Positions 1 to 11,700 of a stretch of 25,698 nucleotides of DNA are shown one piece after another. Position numbers and translations under genes: made by a program. This DNA is from Anaeromyces robustus. Taxonomy: Eukaryota > Neocallimastigomycota > Neocallimastigomycetes > Neocallimastigales > Neocallimastigaceae. The DNA lies in NCBI GenBank assembly GCA_002104895.1, contig MCFG01000022.1, positions 315,001 to 340,698 of the forward strand, read 5' to 3'. The notes under the pieces are model-generated. The model made no database searches and was not told the DNA's origin. It was given only the letters and a program-made list of their open reading frames with translations. Every line of letters begins with the position of its first letter. The stretch's first letter is position 1.

Positions 1-141
1 TATAAAGCATTTACAATATGACTTAATATATTAAATAAATTTGTAATATAATATTGTGACAATTAATTAATTAAAAAAGAGATTCTATTTTATATTCTTT
101 TTGTTTATTTTAATTATTGTTGAGGATAAAAATGATTATTA

Positions 142-164
142 TAATAAATAAATAAATAAATTAA

Positions 165-223
<59 letters not shown>

Positions 224-241
224 GCAAAATAAATAACTACA

Positions 242-308
<67 letters not shown>

Positions 309-310
309 AA
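142..310. repeat. (AAAT)n microsatellite
   Basis: A run of AAAT/TAAA tetranucleotides, broken once near 223-240 by a short non-repeat stretch containing GC bases. It is one of several such arrays in the window. Confidence 0.9.
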
Positions 311-1011
311 AAATAAATAGTTTTTTGATATATTAATTATTAATCACAAAAGTGTGATGTATGATTTAAATAATTATTAATATTTATTATTGAATAGAAT
401 TTATAATAATATATGCTACAATATATTGTCAAAATATTAATAATAAAAATTGTAAAAAATTAAGATTATAAATTATTTATATATTTAGTAATATGTTATG
501 TTACCAATATAATTTTCTTTAAGTATTTTTTTAAATAACTTATTAAAAATAATTATAAATAAATAAATAAATGAATAAATAAATAAATTATTATATATTT
601 TATATAATAATAAAATATATTATAATATATGGAAAATTGAAAGTTTTATACTCTAAATTAAAAAAAGTTAATGAAATTAAGTAAAATATAATATATTATT
701 GTCATATATTACAAGTATAAATAAAATTTATATTCTCCAGATAAATTTATTTAAGGATAAATGTTCAATGGTTATTTAAGTTATTTAAATTCTTTAATTA
801 TATTAAATTAATAATATACTTATTGATATAAATTTAAATAATAATTGAAATATTTATATATATTACAATTAATTCAACCTTAGATTTATATATTGTATCT
901 ATTTATTCCATTTTTAATTATTAAAATGGTAATAAGATTAAATCACAATGTATAAAATTAATTATTTTTAATATAAAATAAATAATATGAAATAAAAAAT
1001 TATAGATAATA

Positions 1012-1220
<209 letters not shown>

Positions 1221-1786
1221 AATTAATTATAAATAATAATAATAATAATAATTTGATAATAATAATAATAATATTAATAATTATTTGATAATAATAATAA
1301 TGATTACTATTATTATTAAAATAAAGTTATTAATAAAGTTATTTCTTTAATATTATTATTATTAATATTAAAAATTAATTAATAAATAATAATTAAAACA
1401 ATTAATCATTTGGTGGTAGATTTTTTTACTAGTAATCAATCAAAACAAGATTTAGTTATGTTTTTTATTATGTCATAATATTAATGTAATAAAAATGAAA
1501 TAGAAAAATGCAATACAAAAATTTTAGTATTATCAACTAAAAAGAAATTAATTAAAAATAAAAACGAACAAAAATCAAGCCGTATATTTTTATGTTCCAA
1601 TGTAATGCTATGTTATGTATATAAATAAAATATAATTGATTATACATTGAAAATTACATAAGATTTATTCTTTATTAATAAATAAATAAATATATAAATA
1701 ATAATAATAGATATTATGGCATCACTTTGTTTATATTTATCCTATTATTTTTTTATGAGAATTTGAAAATAAATAAATAAATAAAT

Positions 1787-1791
1787 AAAAA

Positions 1792-1822
<31 letters not shown>

Positions 1823-1902
1823 AAAATAAATAAATAAATAAATAAATAAATAAAATATATAAATAAATAAATAAATAAATAAGATTTATATTAATAAATT
1901 AA

Positions 1903-1945
<43 letters not shown>

Positions 1946-1979
1946 AAATAAAAATAAATAAATAAATAAATAAATAAAA

Positions 1980-2014
<35 letters not shown>

Positions 2015-2063
2015 AATATATAAATAAATAAATAAATAAATAAGATTTATATTAATAAATTAA

Positions 2064-2104
<41 letters not shown>
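1787..2104. repeat. Tandem duplication of about 161 bp inside an (AAAT)n array
   Basis: Three landmark interruptions occur twice in the same order. AAAAATAAAAATAA is at 1787-1800 and 1944-1957 (157 apart). AAAATATAT is at 1852-1860 and 2013-2021 (161 apart). AAGATTTATATTAATAAATT starts at 1881 and at 2042 (161 apart). The first interval is one tetranucleotide shorter than the other two. This is a segmental duplication laid over the simple repeat. Confidence 0.8.
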
Positions 2105-2122
<18 letters not shown>

Positions 2123-3542
2123 ATTGTTAAGTATTAATAGTTGTAACTTGGTTATTTTTAATAATTAATATATCATCAATTAATATATGATAAAAAGTGA
2201 ATACAAATATAATAATTATTATATATTTATTAACTATATTTCTACATATATTATAATATATTATATTATTATATTAGATTATTTATAAATGTATAAATAG
2301 AAAATGTTTATTCATGAGGTTTTTCCATTTCTTAATTTAATATTTTAATATCTTAATTTGTTAGTTCAATATGATAAGTTTAATATATTATAATATATTA
2401 TAAAATATATAGTAATATATGTTATCATATATATTTATTACATGGATAAGTATATTTTAAATGATTCGTAATTTATTAATAATATATATTTCAATTAATT
2501 CAATAAAATTAACATATATATATTTAATATATAGAATAAAATACAATATATTGTTATATATATTAAAAATTTTTTTATGACTTTTTATTATTTTTTTTTT
2601 GAAAAAATTTTTAGTTTCAGTTAAAAAAATTTATTATTTTAATATATTCTATTAACCTATATATTGCTATACATTATAATATATGTAAATTTATATTAGT
2701 CTTGTTTCGTTTATATAACAAAAAAAAGATCATATAGTTTTTATTGAAAACCATATATTTGTAATATATATTATTAATATATTGTAATATATATTATTTT
2801 AATTAAATTGGTTAACTGATATAAATATAATATATAAAATAAATGTTAATTGAAATTTCAATATAATATGAATATATTATTAATATATTGTATTTTAAAT
2901 AATTAAAATAATAATCATTTAGGTTTATAAATAAATAATTATATAATAAAAATAGTAAAAATTTAAAATAAATTTAAAAAAATAATAATAAAAAATAAAT
3001 AATAAATAATATTAAAAAAAATTATTATATAATAATAAAGGATTATTTTATATTTTATATTAATTATTTTTAATTTTTTTTTATTTTTTTTAAAATAATA
3101 ATTTAATTATCATATATAAAAAAGTTTATATAAATAAAAATATTTAAGAAAGAGAAAAAAAAAAAAAAAGATTTTGTTTTAAAAAAATTTTTTTTATATA
3201 GAAAATAAATTTAATAAGCAAAAACAAAAACAAAAATTAACTTTAACCATCTTTCTAAAAAATTAATAATCTAAAAAATATTTTTTTTTAAAAGTCTTAA
3301 TTATAAATGTAAATAATATTTATAATATTAAATAATATATTTATAATTATTATTTTTTTTTTAGCTTTAATTATTATTTAATATTAAAATTTATTTTATA
3401 AATGTATTATTGATTTCATATAAATATTTAGATAATAGTATTAAGGGAGGATATTCTTAATAATTCAATTGATTAGAAAATAAATAATAATATAAAAGAA
3501 TAATAATATTTTAGAAAAAAATATCTAAAAAGGATAATAGGG

Positions 3543-3577
<35 letters not shown>
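3543..3577. repeat. 35-base A homopolymer
   Basis: An uninterrupted A run preceded by GG and followed by GAGGAAC. It could be the tail of a decayed retro-insertion on the plus strand, but nothing upstream is recognisable and I see no flanking duplication. It may equally be ordinary homopolymer expansion. Confidence 0.6.
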
Positions 3578-3582
<5 letters not shown>

Positions 3583-4292
3583 ACAAAAAATATTTCTAAA
3601 AAAGAGAGACAATTATCTGTGTTTAAAATAAAAAAAATATTCTTGAATAAAAAGATAAATGATATTATAAACTAAGTAAATAAACAAATAAAAAAGAAAT
3701 AAATAAATAAACAAAACAATACAAAGTAATATAAAAAGATAAGAAAGGAAAATAAAAAAAAAAAAGGATAAAAAATAAAAGAGAATTAAAAATAAAAACT
3801 TTAAAAAGAATAATAATAATATTACATAAATTTCTTATTTAACAGATAAATTATTTTCAAATTTTCACTTTATATACAATAATGGAATAAAAGATATAAA
3901 AAGAAAAAAGTATATTAAAAACTATTTATAATATTTTAATATTGAACTTTTTAAAAGATAAATGTATTAACGACTTTTTTTTTTAAATATTTTTTTATTT
4001 ATTTATATATTTTTTTATTTTTATTTTATTTTTTTTTTTTTTTCAAATAAAAATATTCTTTTTTAATTATTTATAAAAGATATTATTAAGAACTTTAAAG
4101 AAAAAGTAATAGTGGATAAAGAGATAAAGGATATATTTAACGAGAAAAAAAAAATAGATTTTTTTTTTTTAATTTCAGTCTATCATATATATCATATTAA
4201 TAAAAAACGAAGAGAGAGAAAGTTTTAAAAAAGAATTATAATTTTTTATTAAAATTTTTAATAGTAAAAAAAAAAATAAATAATTTTCGAAA

Positions 4293-4574
4293 ATGACTTT
4301 AGTTGTAAAACCAAATAACGAAATTAATAATGCTAAAACAAAGTTAGGTCATACTAAAAAACATGCTAAAAATAAATATGCAACTACTTCAACTACAAAA
4401 AATTTGGTAAATATACAACCAAAACCTTCTCCTCCATTCATATTACCAATGCAACCACCATTTATTTATCCTTCTTCAAGTTCTGCTGCAGTCATGGCTC
4501 AACAACAACAACAACTTTTTTCATTACAACTTTTAATGTCATCACCTTATTTTGCTCAAGCATTAGCTGCTATA

Positions 4575-4653
<79 letters not shown>

Positions 4654-5239
4654 GTAATAATAATAATAATAACCAAAATGTAAATAATAAAAATAATTCA
4701 AATAATTCACCGGTAACTTCTTCAACTACCACCGTTCCATCTACAACAATAGCTGCCTCTTCATCTTCCTCGGCTACTAGTAATAACACTGCCACCGCCA
4801 CCGCCACTGCCACCAATACTACCAATGCTGGTAATGGCTCTACTACTACAACTAGTAATCCAATGTCAATACCTACAGCTACTACATCTTCTTCTTCACC
4901 TTCAAAATTAGCTTCATCAGCCCCAGCTCCAACTTCACTACCTTCTAATACTATACCTCCATTTATTCCACCAAATTTAAGTTTACCATATCTTGCTGCA
5001 GCCGTTGCCTCATTAGCTAACCAACAAATGGCAAACAATAATACTAACAATACTGCTTCTTCTACTACTTCCTCATCAAATAATAATAAAAATAACAAGT
5101 CATCTAAAGCAAAAACTACAGCTACTCTTACTGTTAATCCATCATTATTCCCAAAAACTGATAATGCTGCCGCTGCTGCTGCTAATGCTTCTTTATTATT
5201 GAATAATAGTATTTTTTCAAATCAATTTTTACAATTTTT

Positions 5240-5270
<31 letters not shown>

Positions 5271-7421
5271 AATAAACCATTTATGGTTAATCCATTTGCA
5301 TTACCAACTACTACATCATCATCTACAATTCCAATAGCATCAAATCCAAATACAAAAACAACTAATATTAGTAGTTCATTACCATCTTCCTCTTCATTTA
5401 AAAATAAATCAAAGTTTTCTTCTTCTTCATTATTAATTAATAAATCCAAAAATTCAAAACTATCGACTTCACCAAATATTAAATCAAAAATAAAATTACC
5501 AATTAAAAAAGATCCTTTAACTATTTCTAAAAATCATAGAAGACCTTCTTTACCATTTTCTCAAAGTTATGATCCAAAAAATCAAATGGTTAATACTTTA
5601 TTTAATATTGTAAATACTACTACTAATAATAATAAAATTATAAAAACAGAAAATGAAAGTAATAAAAAGGACCCATTCAATTCTAATAATAATGATGGTA
5701 TGGAAAGCCCAGATAGTTTAATATCTACTTCACCAACTACAATGGCTACCTCACCATTACTTCCAATTTCTATACCCTTTTCTAATTTAAATATACGTTC
5801 TAATCAAAATTCATCCCCAACTATGGAATCTAATATATTATCTGCTCCAAATTTATCTACCCTTTGTAATGTAGCTTCACAAGAAGCTAAAATATATATA
5901 CCACCAAAGTCTAAAGATAAAAATTCTTTATTTACTACATTACCATCATCTATTAAAGAAGATAAAGAAAATGAAAATGAAAATGAAAATGAAAATGAAA
6001 CAAAAATGAATGATACTAATATCTTTTCTAAACTTGATACAACTAATCGTAATGTACCTACTTCACTTTTAACTAAAAATATTCAAAATAGTCATCGTAA
6101 AAATGAAAAGAAATTACAAGACAATACTACTACTACTACTGATACAAATAATCAAGATATTTCAATGGATGAAGATCAAAAAATTAAATCAAATACATTA
6201 ACTATGCCAATGTCTCTTCCAACTATTACTATCAATTCAGGTAATGGTGAAAGTAATCAAGAAAAACAATTAAATAATTTTAATATTACAACTTCTTCGA
6301 ATACTTCACCTACAACTCCATCTCCATCTCTATCTACTTCATTCTTACCACAATCTCCTTCTACATTATCTACTACCTCTTCTGTATCATCTACTTCACC
6401 AACCCTTTTTAATCATAATTCTATTCCACATTCCGCTTTACAAAGAAGAAAATCTCGTAGTATGAGTTGTTCCAAAGATTATGTTTGTGAATTATGTAAA
6501 CCAAATAAACATTTTGTTCAATTAGCTCATTTAAGAATACATCAAAGAAAACATACTGGGGAAAGACCATTTGTATGTTCCTTTTGTAATAAATCTTTTG
6601 CTCAACAAGGTAATTTAAAAACTCATCAAAGAAAACATACAGGAGAAAGACCATTTTCATGTCCTATTTGTTTTAAAACTTTTACTCAATCTGGTAATTT
6701 AAAAGCTCATGAATTATTACATCAAGGTGTAAGACCATTTGTTTGTGAATGGTGTGATAAAACATTTACTCAATCTGGTAATTTAAAAACTCATCAACTT
6801 AAAATGCATCCAGAATTAGTTCAAAATGGTGGTAATGAAGATGGATCCTTATTACTTAAATCACCTTTAACTTCTACAAGAAATTCTGTTGATGACGATA
6901 GAATGATGGTTGATAGAATGAATGAAAATTCATCATTACCAGAAACTGAAGAAGATACTCAAATGATGATGATTGATGATGATCTTGATAATAATAATAA
7001 TAATAATAATGATAACAATAACAATAACAACGGCAACAACAACAACAATAATAATTATCATTATTCTTCTCATGAACAATTATTTGGTATGGATAATGAT
7101 GATTATGATGAAATACAACCAATGGAATCTGGTGTTGTTATTTCAAATGATGAAACTATTAATTATTATCAAAATAATGGTATGATGAATCAACAACAAC
7201 AACAAGAAAATGATGATGATGATGATGAGGATGATCAAGAATTTAAAGAAGAATATAATGATTTTGATGAAGAAGATGAAAAATCATCTAAATTTTCTTC
7301 TTATGAATATGATGGTAATGATAATGATAATTATAATTCATCCTTTACAAATCAACCTGAAAATAATATTAAAGAAAGACAATTATTAAAAAGATTAAAG
7401 GCTTTATTAAAAAGAAATTAA
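4293..7421 (+). CDS. Azf1-like C2H2 zinc-finger transcription factor, Asn/Gln-rich
   Basis: Predicted nuclear DNA-binding regulator of 1042 residues. Four adjacent C2H2 fingers sit at about 732-754, 762-782, 790-810 and 818-839, joined by TGERPF-type linkers between fingers 1-2 and 2-3. Finger 1 is unusual: 14 rather than 12 residues separate its second Cys (C735) from its first His (H750). Finger 4 ends H-x4-H. Fingers 2-4 share nearly the same recognition helix (Q at -1, G at 2, N at 3). The N-terminal 700 residues are low complexity: 26 Asn at 95-120, a 10-Gln run (bases 5241-5270), Ser/Thr-rich stretches and an NE repeat. A basic RRKSRS patch before the fingers may be a nuclear localisation signal. 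After the fingers comes an acidic Asn/Asp region, and the extreme C-terminus carries [17 protein letters not shown] (1026-1042), which resembles the ERQLL segment I recall after the fingers of yeast Azf1. The first ATG, after an A-rich leader, is taken as the start. The fold is certain; the Azf1 kinship is a recollection-based inference. Confidence 0.93.
4575..4652 (+). repeat. In-frame (AAT)25 AAC tract coding 26 Asn
   Basis: A trinucleotide microsatellite inside the zinc-finger gene, giving residues Asn95-Asn120 and then Ser121 and a further Asn run. It is almost pure AAT, so it is expected to vary in length between alleles without breaking the frame. Confidence 0.95.
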
Positions 7422-8168
7422 TAATAATAACAATTAATAATAATAACAATAATACATATTTTTTTTTTTTATTTTTTAATAATATAAATAATAACAATTT
7501 TTTTTTTTATCTTTTTACATTATATATATATATATTAAATTTTGTGATTTAAAATTTGTAATTTGTAATTTGTAATTTGTAATATTTTCTTTCAATTTTT
7601 ATTCTTTACTTTTACTTCTGTTTTAATTTTTCTTTATAAAAATTCATCATTATTTTTTGTAAATATATATAAATATATATAATTTTATTTATATAAATGA
7701 GTGACAATAATAATAATTAAGAATAAATTAATAATAAATTAATGATAAATTAATGATAAATAATAATAATAGTTCTTTTAAAAAAAAGAAAAGTATTTAT
7801 ACTTTTTTTTTTTCTTCTTATTTATCTAATCTAATGATATTAATAATATATATATTTTTTTCATGTAAATAATTTTAACATAAATATAAATATAAATAAA
7901 TTAAAAAAAAAAGAGACAGAAAAAAGAAATAGATAATAATAAAATAATGAAAAAAAAAAAATAGTTTTTTCTCTTTTCTTTTTTTTTAATATAAAATAAA
8001 ATATAAATAATAAATATTAATAAAAATAATAATAAAAAATAATAATAAAATGAATAATAATAAAATGAATGAATGAATATATATATATATACATATACAT
8101 ATATATATATACATGATGATTTAAAGTATATATGAAATTTTTTAATATTTAAGTGTATTAAAATGTTC
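7422..8168. other. AT-rich spacer and 3' flank of the zinc-finger gene
   Basis: No coding sequence is supported. The stretch contains T-rich 3' UTR-like sequence, four tandem copies of AATTTGT at 7553-7580, diverged ATTAATGATAA repeats near 7730-7760, and AT-rich poly-pyrimidine and purine tracts. The LINE inserted at its right end. Confidence 0.6.
7553..7580. repeat. AATTTGT heptamer, 4 tandem copies
   Basis: Four exact 7-bp copies about 130 bp downstream of the zinc-finger stop codon, probably within its 3' UTR. No function is evident. Confidence 0.85.
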
Positions 8169-8183
8169 TTATATATTCCATTT
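8169..8183 (+). repeat. LINE target-site duplication, left copy
   Basis: TTATATATTCCATTT, identical over 15 bases to 13290-13304 on the other side of the retrotransposon. The flanking bases differ (C before the left copy, A tail before the right), which fixes the element's ends. Confidence 0.93.
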
Positions 8184-8271
8184 CCTCTTCTGAGGACCTG
8201 TACTTCCATTCATTTGGAATGCTCAGAAGAGGGTAAATGCCTGTCGATACATGGCGACGTTAAGGGCATTT
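8184..8271 (+). other. Structured 5' terminus of the LINE RNA (two nested stem-loops)
   Basis: CCTCTTCTGAG (8184-8194), the very first bases of the element, pairs perfectly with CTCAGAAGAGG (8222-8232), giving an 11-bp stem. Inside its loop CATTC pairs with GAATG. A second structure follows: AAATGCC (8235-8241) with GGCATTT (8265-8271), enclosing GTCG (8243-8246) with CGAC (8255-8258). The pairing is seen directly. A role in 5' end definition, translation or self-cleavage is only inferred. Confidence 0.7.
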
Positions 8272-8786
8272 TTATGAAGTCTCCTCAATAATTGTTCTTT
8301 CTTCTAATAATATGTATAAGCTGGATATGCAGGAAATGAGATATTTGTATTTTCTTTTAAATTTATCTTTCATGTATTTCTGTATATTATCACTGTATGA
8401 ATCTATTGTAATTGCTTTAATTATTGTATGAGCTTGATTCACTCAAAAGCATGTGCTTATACTTTATTAGAATTTAGAATAGTTATTTTTGAGTTCTTCA
8501 CCTTTAACTTTTTTTTTTAATTTTCATGAATTTAAGAATTTACAAGATTTCAAATATATTTACATTCGCAAAAAGAGATTTTTATAACAACTATCAATAT
8601 TCTACAAGTGTTTTTATAATAGAGTAAAGAAGATAAACAATTGATAAATTTAAACAAAAGAAAAAAAAAAAAAGAAAAAATTTACATTCAGTTATTACTA
8701 GTCTACATTTTTAACTCGATTTTTTTAGTTTAGTACTTTCATTTTACTTTTTTTATTTTTTTCATCAATATTAAATATAGATCATA
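8184..8786 (+). promoter_or_regulatory. LINE 5' UTR, presumed internal promoter
   Basis: The 603 bases between the insertion junction and the ORF start. LINEs of this type usually carry their promoter here, because transcription must begin at the first base of the element. The first 90 bases are much richer in G and C than the rest and hold two stem-loops; the remainder is T-rich with no ORF. I see no consensus core promoter. Confidence 0.5.
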
Positions 8787-11700
8787 ATGGTACGAAATTT
8801 TTATAATAGTAACGAAAATAGCAATGTTTTTGTTCGTGGATTCCGCTGTTATGGAACTGATATTAACAACACTAGCATTATCTTCATCAATGGCCTTCAC
8901 TCATGGACCAATGCATATATGATGGATTTTCTGGAATCAAATCTTAAGGAATTCAACAAGTACATTCTTTCAGTTAAACGATCTATGTGTTCTAGAGGTT
9001 GGTATTTTAGGATCAAAGTTTTATCATCTGACTTTAAATTCGATGATTTCAAAAAGAAATTTGTATCATATATCTCAAATGCTAGCTTGTCGTATAGTAA
9101 TTGCACTCATTATATTCGTAAAAGGTCACTTCAACAGATCAGAAATCAACTATTTTCTCCTTCAACAAACTTTAATGATTCAATTAATAACCAAAGTAAT
9201 TCTACAACAAACTTAAATGATTCAATTAATAACCAAAGTAATTCTACTACAACATCCTCACAATCTAATACTTCAGATTCTTTCCAACGCAACTCATTAG
9301 TTAGTATACACTCTAATCTCAACACTCTTAATTCTATCAAAGATAAGTTTACTTTTTGTCTCAGTTGGAATACCAATGGATGGAACCACGAAAAGAAAGA
9401 TAGTATCGAATACTTTATCACATTATTCAAACCTCTTTTTCTCTGTTTTCAAGAAACAAAGAACGGTTCTGGTGCCAATAGTAGTCAACCATGTAAAGTC
9501 ACTATTCCCAATTACCGATATTTTGTTAGAAGAGCCGTTGATAGTATTCCAGGCATGAGAGGTTTATTTTTAGGTTATCATAAATCTTGTCAAGCAATAC
9601 TTGAAGAGAATTCATTTAATTACATTATTTCCTTAACTAATTATAATATATACGACTCTAAATGCTCTGTTGGAAATGTATATATCCCTGCCAGCTCTCA
9701 TTCTACACAAGTGAAGTGTGCTTTAGCAGAAGTTATTGATTGGCTTAATATTCATCGTGATCATGCTTCTATTCTTGTTGGGGATTTTAACATGAAAACA
9801 GTGGACCTTGAAGAAAAAATATCACCGATTAATGGTTGGATAATTTTACCTCTCAATAGTTCAAGAATCTCTTGGGTTCAAGGTAATTTATCTTCAGATA
9901 TTGATCATGCTTTGGTTAATTATAAAATGTTGAACCTTATATCTTATGCTTCCTTTATTGATTATCACCCAGTCTCTGATCATAAACCAATGTTAGTATA
10001 TTGTAAGAAAAATTTTGTTGATCTCTCCTTTACTCACCCAAAAAAGGTTGTTCAATGGAATAGAATTCGCTGTAAGGAAATGAAAAACGATATTGTTGAC
10101 AATAACAAGTTTGCTATTTTAAATAATGAGATCTTTAATAATCCTTCTCTTTCTATTGATGATCTAGTTGATAAGTTTATTAATACTTCTAATTCAATTG
10201 CAGAGGACCTTGAAATTACATCTTCTACTGAAATTAGGAAATCAATGTTCCATATGTCACGTAATATTTACTGTCTTCAAAGAATCAAAAGCTTGAAGTA
10301 TCGACAAATTAAAAAGAGCCATTTGGATTATGAACCTAATCAATTTATTATCCTTGTTGCATCTTATAATAAATTATGCCAATCTATTCATAAAAAATGT
10401 AATGAATTTAGAAGACAAAACTATTTATTTTGGATTAAAGTAGGCTGCGAGGCTACCTTAAAAAATGACAGCAGAAAATCATGGTCATGGATTAAGAAGA
10501 ATATTAAAAATAACAATCAGGAGTTATTTATACCTCATCCTATCAGAGACCACCAAGATAACTTAGTGTATAGTACTAAAGATCAATTAGATGTTTGGTG
10601 CAATTATTATAAGAAACTTAGTTATGACTCTACTGGACATAGCATGAATAAAAAATTCTGGAAGAATTCTCCCGCTATTAATCGTATAAAGAGTGGAAAT
10701 AACATAGTATGGGATATTAACCAAGATATCAGCATTGAAGAAATCAAAAAGGCCATCCTTTCTATCCCTAACTTTAAAGCCTCAGGTCCCGATGGTATCC
10801 CTATTGAATTTTATAAAGCTTTAATTCCTGATTCCTCTTCGAATGACTCTGTAAATAATGATTCCTATGTTCCGGCTGGTCTTAGTTGTTTCTGTTTCTT
10901 AATTAATCGTATTTGGAATGGTGATTTTCCTATTTTTTGGAATAATGCATCCATTGTTTCTATTCCAAAAAAAGGCGATCTTTCTAATTGTGATAACTAT
11001 CGTGGTATCTCACTTATCAATAATGGTATTAAGATTCTTTCGAAAATTATTGCTTCTAGAATTTCTGAATATGGTATAAGTCATGGATTCATCAGACCAG
11101 AACAATTTGGCTTTCGGAATAAGGAAGAATGTATTAGTCTTTATATCTCTATTCTTTCTATTTGTCAAAGACGTAAATTCAAAGGGGAAGATACTTATAT
11201 AGCTTTTCTGGACCTTAAAAAAGCTTACGATTCTGTGCCCATATATAACATCTTGTCGAAAATTTATACTCTTGGTATACAAGGAAAATGCTTTCAATTT
11301 TTGGAGAACCTATATCTGTCTTCCAAAGCTTGTGTTAAAATTAATGGACAATTTTCCGATTCCTTCAGTATACTTAAAGGAGTTCGACAAGGATGTCCCT
11401 TATCTCCTATACTTTTTAATTTGTTTATCAACGACATCTTCAACGATTGCCTGCATAATGGTGTGAAAATAGATACTGAATATTGTTGTGGAGGATTATT
11501 TGCTGATGATATTGTTCTTTGTGCCCCTAGTAGATCTCGTATGAACAAACTTCTTCGTTTAGTTGGTAAATGGGCTAAGGACAACGAGATGACTTTTGGA
11601 ATTAATAAATGTGCCACATTTGCTGTTAGACATGAAAATTCGGAATATATTCTTAGAGAGGACCCTACCTTTTATTTAACAGGAATCGCAATCCCTAAAA

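Noticed and set aside
3543-3577. A tail of a processed pseudogene or old LINE
   Set aside because: There is no recognisable coding or LINE 3' UTR sequence upstream and no target duplication, so it is kept only as a homopolymer.
4556-5098. Minus-strand ORF of 180 codons rich in Leu and Val
   Set aside because: It is the reverse reading of the Asn and Ser/Thr repeats in the zinc-finger gene; the poly-Leu run mirrors the AAT tract.
7901-8209. Minus-strand ORF of 102 codons left of the LINE
   Set aside because: It is mostly Tyr/Ile/Phe from AT repeats and crosses the LINE insertion junction, so it was created by the insertion.
8184-8271. HDV-like self-cleaving ribozyme fold at the LINE 5' end
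   Set aside because: The first stem and a GGCGAC word are suggestive, but the P1 stem runs straight into further pairing and leaves no P2 strand with a partner downstream. I report only the stem-loops.
11010-11617. Minus-strand and alternative-frame ORFs inside the LINE
   Set aside because: They overlap the reverse transcriptase in other frames, carry no motif, and are explained by the coding strand.
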